A DNA stretch of 42,102 bases from Hyphomicrobiaceae bacterium (GTDB lineage: Bacteria; Pseudomonadota; Alphaproteobacteria; Rhizobiales; Hyphomicrobiaceae): the NCBI GenBank assembly GCA_002919265.1, contig PKEY01000029.1, positions 1 through 42,102 of the forward strand, written 5' to 3'. Positions 32,500-40,028 of the stretch are shown piece by piece; positions within the stretch are counted from its first letter, which is position 1; each line of letters opens with the position of its first letter. The translations under genes and the position numbers were made by a program. The notes beneath the pieces are model-generated. The model did no database searches. It was not told where the DNA came from and was given only the letters and a program-made list of their open reading frames with translations.

Positions 32500-32964
32500 G
32501 TGAGCAGGGCAGAGACCAAGGGGGTTCAACTGCAAACACGCGAGTTCGACTCGTACCTCAGTTTCAAAATGAGACAGGGGTATCTCATTATTGGCGGCAT
32601 CATCGCTGCGACCGTAGCGGGCGGAGTGGGCTATTATTTTGTCAACCACAAGTCCGGCGCGGCGATTCATCGCGCGTACTCAAGCCAAGCTAGCCTCGCT
32701 AGCCGGAGCAAAGCTTACCACTTCGGCTTCATTCATGCGGCCCTCTCCGGCTGCCGATTCAAGGCAGGCCGCTCACTGGATGAGTTTTCGGCTCTCATAG
32801 AGCGCAATGGCCAAGGTGTCGTGCCTGAAGAGCTGAAGGCTGGCTTTGCGGAATTTCATCGGCTGCAGCAGACCAGCGAGGCTGGCGGTTGCAGCCTTGC
32901 CGAGCGCCTTTTTGGCCCCCGCGGCTACCTGCATCCTGGCATTCTTGAACCTCATAATCAGTAG
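32500..32964 (+). CDS. Small membrane-anchored protein, unknown function
   Basis: 154 residues from a GTG at 32500, or 131 from the ATG at 32569; neither has a convincing ribosome site, and the ATG places the membrane span directly at the N-terminus. That span is GYLIIGGIIAATVAGGVGYYF, followed by a periplasmic region of about 105 residues with two cysteines (SGCRFKAG, GGCSLAER) that could pair. The Phe/Leu pattern suggests a helical domain. I do not recognise it. It lies 268 bases upstream of the large polysaccharide synthase on the same strand, so it may assist polymer synthesis or export. Confidence 0.6.
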   Translation: MSRAETKGVQLQTREFDSYLSFKMRQGYLIIGGIIAATVAGGVGYYFVNHKSGAAIHRAYSSQASLASRSKAYHFGFIHAALSGCRFKAGRSLDEFSALIERNGQGVVPEELKAGFAEFHRLQQTSEAGGCSLAERLFGPRGYLHPGILEPHNQ

Positions 32965-33169
32965 TAAGACTATTTTGTCCGTCCACTGATATATAAAATC
33001 TCAGAAAAATTGCGTAGTTTGATCCGACAAGCGAGTATTAACCAAGATAAGAAGGTCGGTTAAGGCCCTTTTTCATTGGCCCAATATTTGCCTTCATCAC
33101 GCCGCAGTAGTCCAAAACAGATAAATAGCGCTCGCTCCGGGGGGAATCCTAAAACCCGACGCGTCTGTT

Positions 33170-33191
33170 AGCCGGCATGTTGCTGCCGGCT
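33170..33191 (+). promoter_or_regulatory. Leader hairpin or operator upstream of the polysaccharide synthase
   Basis: AGCCGGCA and TGCCGGCT form a perfect 8-bp inverted repeat with a 6-base spacer, ending 41 bases before the start codon. The position suits an mRNA leader structure or a repressor site. The surrounding 268-base gap (32965-33232) contains no gene; its first half is AT-rich and likely carries the promoter. Confidence 0.4.
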
Positions 33192-33232
33192 GCGACCGGA
33201 GCTGGGCGCTTCTTGGCTGGAGTGAGGGGGCA

Positions 33233-36200
33233 ATGACAAACGGAGGCAAAACTCCGATCTTCTACGATCCGAAGGGCCGTAGATGGACCATCTTCAGGAT
33301 TATTACTGGCTCTTCCGGGGTTCTGGCGGCAGTCATCGCGTCGTGCTTTTTTCTTAGTATTCTTGAAACGCCGAGCCTGCCTGAGCTGCGAATCTCTCAC
33401 GAGACCAAGTTGCGCCCGGCTGCTATTCTTGCCGGACCGTTGTCGACAGGCGCCGTTCTCGATCTGAAACAGAGGCGCACGTCGCAGTCGGGCAATGCGC
33501 AGTCTGTTGATCGATACGCCTTCTTCAACCATTGGGACGAGAACAGCTTTGCCTCTCTGCGGGAGCATGCTGGCGATATCGACGTTCTCGTCCCGGAGTG
33601 GCTTCACCTCGCTGGCGCTGCAGGAGAGATTACTCACGACGACAGCCGCCGGGAAAACCATGTGCGGCTGTGGCTCAAGAAGTCTGCGCCGAACCTGAAG
33701 GTTCTGCCCCTCATCAACAATTACGATCCGACACGAAGGCTCTGGGATGGAGCGAGCGTCGGAGCATTGCTGGCCTCTGCGGAGGCAAAGGCCACACTCA
33801 CGCGCAATCTTCTCGGCTATGCGCAGGAAGGTGGGTTTGCGGGGATCACCATCGACTTCAAGTCCATCCCCGATGAGGCGACAGGGCCCTATCTCCACTT
33901 CATCAAGGAGCTGAAAAGCGCTTTCTCGGCCGAGGGGTTAGAGGTTTACGTCGTTCTTCCCGCTTACGAGACGCGGTTCGAAACGGCCGAGCTCGCTGCG
34001 GTGACCGACCGTATCATCCTGTTGGCCTATGATGAGCACTGGGAAGGGGGAGTGGCTGGCCCGCTGGCGGCCCAAGCCTGGTTTGAAAAGCAGCTCGAAG
34101 AGCGCTTCAAGCTCGTCGATGGCTCGAAGATCGTTGTAGCCATCGGATCGTATGCCGTGGACTGGCAAGAGGGAGGTCGCGCCAAACGCCTTCCCGTGTC
34201 GGCGGCCTGGGATCTGGCGGCCGATGCCGGTATCGAGGTCCGCTTCCATAGCACGGCCCTCAATCCGACCTTTGCCTATCACGACGAAACTGGCGCCCGG
34301 CACGTGGTCTGGATGCTCGACGGCACGACCATGTTCAACCAGATCGATGCTGCATTCGTCATGTCGCCTGCCGGCATCGCGCTGGCAAGGCTCGGTACAG
34401 AAGATCCCAGCGTCTGGCAGGTGTTTGCGCGCGGCAAAAAGCCGGATGCGAACACGGCCAAGCTCCTGGAGAACGTCGAGCCGAGCCGAAGCGTCGTCTA
34501 CAAAGGCGAGGGTGAGGTCCTGAAGGCGACCGACCGTGTCAGCGCTGGTCGCCGGATCATCTCTTACGATGATCGGTACAACCTGATCACGGACCAGAGG
34601 ATGGCGGAGCTCCCGCGCTCTCTGACCATCACGCGCCTGGGACATACAGACGAGAAGCTCATCGCCTTGACGTTTGACGACGGCCCGTCTCGCGAGTTCA
34701 CGCCCCAGATCCTCAGGATCCTGCGTGAAAAGGACGTGAAGGCCACCTTTTTCGTCGTCGGTGCGAACGCTGCTCTAGAGCCCGGAATTCTGCGGGCAAT
34801 CTACGCCGACGGGCATGACATTGGGAACCATACTTTCACACATCCGAACTTGTCGGAAATCCCGGCGGCGCAACTTGACCTGGAGCTCAACGCCACCCAG
34901 CGCGTACTCGAATCAAAGCTCGGCGTGCGTACGACGCTGTTCCGCCCACCTTTCGTGAAGGACATCGAGCCGGAAACGCGCGATCAGGCCCGGACGCTCG
35001 TGTCATCCGCAGCCATGGGGTACATCACGATCGGTCTTAAAATCGACCCGCTCGATTGGGAGCGGCCGGGGGCGCTCGAGATCGTCAACCGCACCATCAA
35101 CTATGCGATGGCACAGCGCGGAAACATTGTGCTCCTTCACGATGCTGGGGGCGACCGATCGCAGACCGTCGAAGCTCTGCCCATGATCATCGATGAGCTG
35201 CGGGCTCGCGGCTTCCGCTTCGTCACCGTGAGCGAGCTGCTAGGGTTGTCACGGGCCGAGGTGATGCCACCGCTGCCGCAAGAGGGGCGGATGATGAGCT
35301 GGGTCAACGACCTTGGCTTCTCGCTGGCCCGGCATTTCACCAACGCGCTTGGCGTTGTCTTCATCCTGGGTCTCGTGCTTGGCTTGTCTCGTCTTTGCCT
35401 CGTGGCGGTCGCTGCATGCGTTCAGACAAGACACGAAAAGCGGCGCAGAGGCCGATCCTGGAGACCGCAATCAGTGGCGGTGATCGTTCCCGCCTACAAT
35501 GAAGAGAATGTCATTTGCGATTGCGTCTCTTCGCTGCTGCAAAGTCGGTATCCGGACTTCGACATCATCGTTGTCGACGACGGCTCGACGGACGGCACTG
35601 CGAAAGCGGTCCGCGAAGCCTTCCGCGATAACCCGCGCGTGAAGCTTTGTCGCAAGCCAAACGGCGGTAAGGCGAGCGCACTCAATTGGGGTATCGCTCG
35701 CACGCAAGCCGAAATCATCGTGGCCATCGATGCCGACACACGGCTCGATCCGAATGCCATTTCCGAACTGGTCCGCCACTTCGAAGATCCGAAGGTGGGC
35801 GCGGTGGCAGGCGCGGTCTACGTCGGAAATGCGAACCGGCTTCTTACGCAGTTCCAGGCGATCGAGTACATCAGCAGCCAGAATCTCGACAGGCGGGCAC
35901 TGGAGATCGTGAACGGCATCACGGTCGTCCCTGGGGCTATTGGTGCGTGGCGGCGTGAGGCAGTCCTTGCTGTTGACGGCTACGACACCGATACGCTCGC
36001 CGAGGATGCTGATCTCACATTGAAGATCGAGCGGGTGGGCTGGCGAGTCATACATGAGTCGCGGGCCTTCGCTCTCACCGAGGCGCCTGATGGTATCGGA
36101 CCGTTCCTCAAGCAGCGCTTCCGGTGGATGTACGGCACCCTTCAGGTCGCTTTCAAAAACCTGATGATGTTCCGCCGGCAGCCGGCAGGACTGAAATACG

Positions 36201-36655
36201 TCACGCTGCCCAACGTGCTCATTTTCCAGTTCCTGTTCGCGCTCATTGCCCCTGTGGTCGATCTTGTTCTGGTGCTGAGCATCGCAGCCGACCTGTGGGA
36301 CTACTACACGCGATTCACGCTGGAGCTATCTGATCGGACATGGAGCGTCCTGACCTACTGGCTCATCTTGCAGACTGTAGAGGTGCTGGTCGGTGTGCTG
36401 GCTTTCAGCCTCGACCGGCGAGGGGCTCCATGGTTGTTGCTGCCATTGATCGTGCTGCAACGGTTCTGCTATCGTCAGCTGCTCTACTGGGTTGCGTTGA
36501 AGGCCGCGGCAGCTGCCATTCGCGGCGGCATTATGGGCTGGGGCAAGCTGCAGCGGCGTGGCTTGAAGCATCTTGACGCCAACCGCTCTCCACCACAGCT
36601 CCCGATTCAGCTGCGATTGCCGGCTCCATCTCCGGTCCGGGTTGAGCGTTCATAA
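33233..36655 (+). CDS. Trifunctional-type fusion: GH18-like domain, NodB polysaccharide deacetylase, GT2 synthase
   Basis: 1140 residues. A membrane span at about 23-43 is followed by a periplasmic GH18-like domain (about 90-440). Next is a NodB deacetylase (about 470-670) with TFDDGP (Asp482, Asp483), HTFTH (His533, His537), RPPF, DPLDW and LLHDAGG. After a span near 705-730 comes a cytoplasmic GT2 domain with DDGSTDG (Asp782-783), DAD (833-835), EDAD (924-927) and QRFRW (961-965), then several C-terminal spans. This joins PgaC-like synthesis to PgaB-like deacetylation, suggesting a partly deacetylated beta-linked amino sugar polymer. The GH18-like catalytic glutamate position reads Lys (IDFKS, Lys210), so that domain is probably inactive. 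GAGTGAGGGGG precedes the ATG. Confidence 0.88.
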   Translation: MTNGGKTPIFYDPKGRRWTIFRIITGSSGVLAAVIASCFFLSILETPSLPELRISHETKLRPAAILAGPLSTGAVLDLKQRRTSQSGNAQSVDRYAFFNHWDENSFASLREHAGDIDVLVPEWLHLAGAAGEITHDDSRRENHVRLWLKKSAPNLKVLPLINNYDPTRRLWDGASVGALLASAEAKATLTRNLLGYAQEGGFAGITIDFKSIPDEATGPYLHFIKELKSAFSAEGLEVYVVLPAYETRFETAELAAVTDRIILLAYDEHWEGGVAGPLAAQAWFEKQLEERFKLVDGSKIVVAIGSYAVDWQEGGRAKRLPVSAAWDLAADAGIEVRFHSTALNPTFAYHDETGARHVVWMLDGTTMFNQIDAAFVMSPAGIALARLGTEDPSVWQVFARGKKPDANTAKLLENVEPSRSVVYKGEGEVLKATDRVSAGRRIISYDDRYNLITDQRMAELPRSLTITRLGHTDEKLIALTFDDGPSREFTPQILRILREKDVKATFFVVGANAALEPGILRAIYADGHDIGNHTFTHPNLSEIPAAQLDLELNATQRVLESKLGVRTTLFRPPFVKDIEPETRDQARTLVSSAAMGYITIGLKIDPLDWERPGALEIVNRTINYAMAQRGNIVLLHDAGGDRSQTVEALPMIIDELRARGFRFVTVSELLGLSRAEVMPPLPQEGRMMSWVNDLGFSLARHFTNALGVVFILGLVLGLSRLCLVAVAACVQTRHEKRRRGRSWRPQSVAVIVPAYNEENVICDCVSSLLQSRYPDFDIIVVDDGSTDGTAKAVREAFRDNPRVKLCRKPNGGKASALNWGIARTQAEIIVAIDADTRLDPNAISELVRHFEDPKVGAVAGAVYVGNANRLLTQFQAIEYISSQNLDRRALEIVNGITVVPGAIGAWRREAVLAVDGYDTDTLAEDADLTLKIERVGWRVIHESRAFALTEAPDGIGPFLKQRFRWMYGTLQVAFKNLMMFRRQPAGLKYVTLPNVLIFQFLFALIAPVVDLVLVLSIAADLWDYYTRFTLELSDRTWSVLTYWLILQTVEVLVGVLAFSLDRRGAPWLLLPLIVLQRFCYRQLLYWVALKAAAAAIRGGIMGWGKLQRRGLKHLDANRSPPQLPIQLRLPAPSPVRVERS

Positions 36656-36688
36656 AAAATTGCAGCTAGCCCTCCGGCTAGCTGCAAT
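36653..36688 (-). terminator. Strong intrinsic terminator of bcsS
   Basis: ATTGCAGCTAGCC (36659-36671) and GGCTAGCTGCAAT (36676-36688) form a perfect 13-bp stem with a 4-base loop. On the minus strand it is followed directly by six Ts (the As at 36654-36659), so it ends the bcsS transcript. On the plus strand there is no T-run, but it may still slow the synthase transcript. The T-run overlaps the synthase stop codon. Confidence 0.85.
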
Positions 36689-36714
36689 CACATTCATCAA
36701 CACCGTGCCGAAGC

Positions 36715-37500
36715 TTAGAACACCAAGCTGAAGCCTACGCCCCCGTAGGTACCTTCGCCGCCTTGGTAGTTCCCGCCGCCCTTGTCTTCATCGACCCACT
36801 GATGGCCGACGTGCGCGGAAATCTCGCTGTGCACGCCGGACGTGAGCTCCATCCGAATGCTGGCGAAGCCACCGAACCGGTGTGCGCGGAAACCGTCGTT
36901 GCCCATGGCGATGGCTTCAGGGCCAATGACGAATCGTCCGCTGTTGTAGCCGATACGGCCGCGAGTCCAGTAGGAGTCGAACGCCGTTGAGTAACTGCCG
37001 ATGAAATTGAAGTAGAACGGCGAGTCGTAAGCCGACGTAAGATCCGCAGAAACCTTGAACCCCGTTTCGCTCCCCGTCACTTTGCTATGCGGATCGTGCG
37101 GGGTTATATCGTAATCCTGATAATCAACGCCGATGTAGGCGCTAAAGGTCACGAATGGCCGGATCCATGAGTAGCCGATCATCACGTCGGCCTGGACGCC
37201 ATCGCCATCGAACTTGGTCCAATCATCGCCACGGTACTCATAAAGCGGCACCCCGGCGAAGCCTCTCAGACGAAAGCCGTCGCGTGAGATATCGCGATTA
37301 AGTGCAAGGATTGCGCCCGAGTAGAAGTACGAAGCGTCTTTCGCCCAGTCGGCGCCAGAAAACGTCACGATTGACTTCGCCGAGGAGGAGGACGCATCGG
37401 CCTCATAGGACCTATTCAGATCGGCGGCGTGAGCAGCACCTGAAGCCGCAACGACCAACACCCCACATCCCAGGATGTGGTTTCGAATTGTCCGGAACAA
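36715..37500 (-). CDS. bcsS: BcsS-type outer-membrane protein of polysaccharide clusters
   Basis: 261 residues with a signal peptide ending AAHA|ADL. The rest is a run of amphipathic beta-strands with many aromatic residues and a terminal phenylalanine (VGFSLVF), typical of an outer-membrane barrel. Segments such as FSGADWAKDASYFYSGAILA, FAGVPLYEYRGDDW, ADVMIGYSWIRP and FVIGPEAIAMGNDGF match the BcsS family, which accompanies cellulose synthase genes in alphaproteobacteria. The start is TTG at 37500, supported by GGAGG seven bases upstream. No bcsA, bcsB or bcsC lies in the window, so here it probably serves the GT2 fusion next door. Confidence 0.85.
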   Translation of the reverse strand: MFRTIRNHILGCGVLVVAASGAAHAADLNRSYEADASSSSAKSIVTFSGADWAKDASYFYSGAILALNRDISRDGFRLRGFAGVPLYEYRGDDWTKFDGDGVQADVMIGYSWIRPFVTFSAYIGVDYQDYDITPHDPHSKVTGSETGFKVSADLTSAYDSPFYFNFIGSYSTAFDSYWTRGRIGYNSGRFVIGPEAIAMGNDGFRAHRFGGFASIRMELTSGVHSEISAHVGHQWVDEDKGGGNYQGGEGTYGGVGFSLVF

Positions 37501-37867
37501 CTGAGATCCTCCGAAAGAATGCTTCTGGTTCAGAGCTTTTGACGCCGAATGGTTAACTGGACCTTTCCGACTGAATCGGGAGTCTACTAACTGTTTCTCT
37601 ATTGCGACAAGCGACGCTCGCGTTTTCGGCGAGGGTGTGTACTTCTTGCACTAGTGGTTGCCTGCCAGAGGGGCATCGCGGGGCGCGGCAGGCTGACCGG
37701 GGGAGCTTCACAAATGGTCAGGCAGGGGTCATCCTCGCCGTCAAACTTCGAACGACACGTTCTCAACGTTTCGGCCGCTCGTAAACGCGATTCGGTTAGC
37801 TGCTCCGTGATTTGAGACACTGGGGTGGTTGTGAGCGGGCTGACGCTCAAGAAGCTACAAAGAAAAC
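37501..37867. other. Divergent intergenic region, bcsS and MFS exporter
   Basis: 367 bases without a supported gene. The bcsS ribosome site (CGGAGGATCTCAG on the minus strand) is at its left edge. The MFS gene at the right edge has only a weak purine run (AAGAAAAC). I see no strong hairpin or repeat. Promoters for both genes are expected here. Confidence 0.4.
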
Positions 37868-39112
37868 ATGGACAACTCCGGCCGCAATTCCGATTCGTCC
37901 CCGCGGAGATCGGAAGACCCAGCGATACCGACGTCTTTCGTTGAATTCGTGGGCCTGATGGCGCTGTTGATGGCGCTCACCGCGCTGTCGATTGACATCA
38001 TGCTGCCCGCGCTGCCCCAGATTGGCGAGTTCTTTCGGTTGACTGAGCCGAACGATCGCCAGCTCGTCGTGACGAGCTACATGATTGGCTTTGCTGTGGG
38101 GCAGCTCATCTTCGGGCCGCTATCAGACCGTTTCGGCCGAAAATCCATGCTGATGCTGGGGCTTGGCATCTATGTTGTCGGATCGCTGGGCGCCATTATT
38201 GTCGAGGATTTCGACCACCTGTTTCTAGCCCGCACCATCCAGGGCTTCGGAGCCGCATCATCGCGCGTGATTTCGGTTGCCGTCGTCCGTGATTTGTTCA
38301 GCGGGTGGCGCATGGCACGCGTGACGTCCCTTGTGATGATCGTTTTCATCACAGTTCCGATGATTGCGCCCAGCTTGGGGCAGGGGCTGCTCTATATCGG
38401 CGACTGGTCGCTTATCTTCGAATTTCTATTAGTTGTCGGGATCGCGGCTATCATCTGGTCTGGATTGCGGCTGCCTGAGACGCGTCCGGCGGAGCAGGGC
38501 GGCGGGCGAATTAAGTTTTCGAGGGCCTTAACGTGGACGCTCACATCGCCTGAGACCGTCGGCTATGCCATCGCAACCGGCTTTGTCTTCGGTTGCCTGA
38601 TGGCCTACATCAACAGTGCACAACAGATTTTCGTTGAGGTCTACGGGCTCGGCGCCGCTTTCCCGCTCGTATTCGCTCTTCTTGCCAGTGTGCAGGCGCT
38701 CGCGGCGTTCACCAATTCCAGGCTGGTCGAGAAGCATGGGATGCGTCGCGTCTCGCATGCGGCATTGTTGGTGTTCTGTGCGGGTTCATTGGGGCTAGTC
38801 GCCGCAGCATTTTTTGAACCGCCCTTGGTGATTTTTGCCGGCTTGCTTGCGGTCGTCTTTTTCGCGTTCGGACTTCTCATGCCGAACTTTAATGCCATCG
38901 CCATGCAGCCTGTCGGGCCGGTTGCGGGGACCGCCTCATCCTTCATCGGTTTTTATACCACCGCCGCGGGAGCAATTCTTGGTTGGGCGATCGGTGCGCA
39001 TTTCGATGGCACAGTGCTGCCTCTCGCTACGGGTTTCGCTGTGCTGGGGTGTGCTGCGCTCGGCACTGTGCTTTTTGTGGAGCGGAAGCGCGGGCTTTTC
39101 AGGGGTGACTAG
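37868..39112 (+). CDS. Bcr/CflA-type MFS multidrug exporter
   Basis: 414 residues and 12 membrane spans. The Bcr/CflA branch is marked by ALSIDIMLPALPQIGEFF in span 1, the QLIFGPLSDRFGRKSMLMLG loop (motif A, GPLSDRFGRK) and RTIQGFGAASSRVISVAVVRD in spans 4-5 (motif B and start of motif C). It would expel drugs or a small metabolite by proton antiport at the inner membrane. No adjacent regulator is seen. The ATG at 37868 is the first in frame and has a poor ribosome site. Confidence 0.9.
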   Translation: MDNSGRNSDSSPRRSEDPAIPTSFVEFVGLMALLMALTALSIDIMLPALPQIGEFFRLTEPNDRQLVVTSYMIGFAVGQLIFGPLSDRFGRKSMLMLGLGIYVVGSLGAIIVEDFDHLFLARTIQGFGAASSRVISVAVVRDLFSGWRMARVTSLVMIVFITVPMIAPSLGQGLLYIGDWSLIFEFLLVVGIAAIIWSGLRLPETRPAEQGGGRIKFSRALTWTLTSPETVGYAIATGFVFGCLMAYINSAQQIFVEVYGLGAAFPLVFALLASVQALAAFTNSRLVEKHGMRRVSHAALLVFCAGSLGLVAAAFFEPPLVIFAGLLAVVFFAFGLLMPNFNAIAMQPVGPVAGTASSFIGFYTTAAGAILGWAIGAHFDGTVLPLATGFAVLGCAALGTVLFVERKRGLFRGD

Positions 39113-39486
39113 CCTTCTTTGCGCTCCTATCGACGGAATATGGCCACGTCATCGGTGCTTCCGTATCGGTTAAATTGACGAGCCGGCCTGGTGAGAAATT
39201 GCCAGTTCCTCACAAGAGGAATTCATAAGCAATCAAAAATATGTCGTGCCTCGGTAACGCAAGCAAACAGCTTATCGAAACAGTGAAAGCGTAAGAACAT
39301 TTCCTATTTTCGAATTATTGAAGATATTAAAGGCCGGTCGGCGAAATTCGGATGAAAAGAATCTAAACATCGAGAATAGTATGGGGGCTTTTATTTTCGA
39401 AACTAAACATTTTGGATCTATGTGGGTCGAGAAAGTATTGATTTGTCGCTTGGTTATTCGCTTGGCTCGCCGACAGACTTTGAGAG
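39113..39486. other. AT-rich intergenic stretch
   Basis: 374 bases, of which about 39200-39470 are clearly AT-richer than the rest of the window. TTCCTC (39206-39211) and GAGGAA (39216-39221) form a small hairpin. A minus-strand frame running through here has no family features, no ribosome site and unlikely composition. I find no supported gene. Confidence 0.45.
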
Positions 39487-39693
39487 CTAAATGACCCCGG
39501 CACGAATTTTTACAGGCCTGCGTCCCGGAGCTACAAGGGTGTACGTTGGCTGACGGTGCCCGGCCCACGTCTCAAGATGAGCCCCGCAGATTTCGCAACG
39601 CTGCTCTCCGATAGCCGGGGAAGGGTAAATAAGCTGAGCGCGATCATATTGGCTACCGCACCCCGGACATTCGATTTCTTGAGTGAGAATCAT
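39487..39693 (-). CDS. Small zinc-ribbon protein
   Basis: 68 residues. Four cysteines in two CxxC pairs, Cys9/Cys12 in ECPGCGSQY and Cys33/Cys36 in RCEICGAHL, form a probable zinc ribbon, followed by ETWAGHRQPTYTLV and a basic tail. AGGTGA lies five bases upstream of the ATG at 39693, which decides this start over the longer frame from 39810. It resembles small zinc-ribbon proteins common in rhizobia, whose role is unknown; a nucleic-acid or protein-binding role is a guess. No neighbour suggests a partner. Confidence 0.65.
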   Translation of the reverse strand: MILTQEIECPGCGSQYDRAQLIYPSPAIGEQRCEICGAHLETWAGHRQPTYTLVAPGRRPVKIRAGVI

Positions 39694-40028
39694 CCATGTC
39701 ACCTGATGTTGAAGATACGCGGAAGGCCAAACCCTGACTGAATGTTGCGATGCTGACGATTTGATAAGTGAACGTATGGTTGCATCGAAGTCAAGATGCA
39801 ACCTGAGCATCAGTATTCATAATTAACAAGAACCGGGGGTGATTGCGGTGCGCACAAGGATTGCGCTCAAGAGAGGCTAAATGTGCTAAGTCAATAGAAC
39901 GGCCCAACTCCGAACCGCGAGCTTTCAATAAAGTGCGCCCGATCCAGCTACGTGATGAATCGCGACGTAACGGGGCGGGTTCTGCGGTATGCTCGCAGTT
40001 TTGGTCCGCCCACAATACAAGCTTCTTT
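39694..40028. other. Intergenic region with a hairpin
   Basis: 335 bases between the S10 peptidase 3' end and the zinc-ribbon gene. GGTTGCATC (39778-39786) and GATGCAACC (39795-39803) form a perfect 9-bp stem with an 8-base loop, about 85 bases upstream of the zinc-ribbon start. There is no T-run, so a leader or regulatory structure is more likely than a terminator. Confidence 0.4.

Noticed and set aside
39272..39568. 98-codon minus-strand frame in the AT-rich region
   Set aside because: It overlaps the zinc-ribbon gene in another frame and has no ribosome site or coherent composition. It looks like chance openness of the region.
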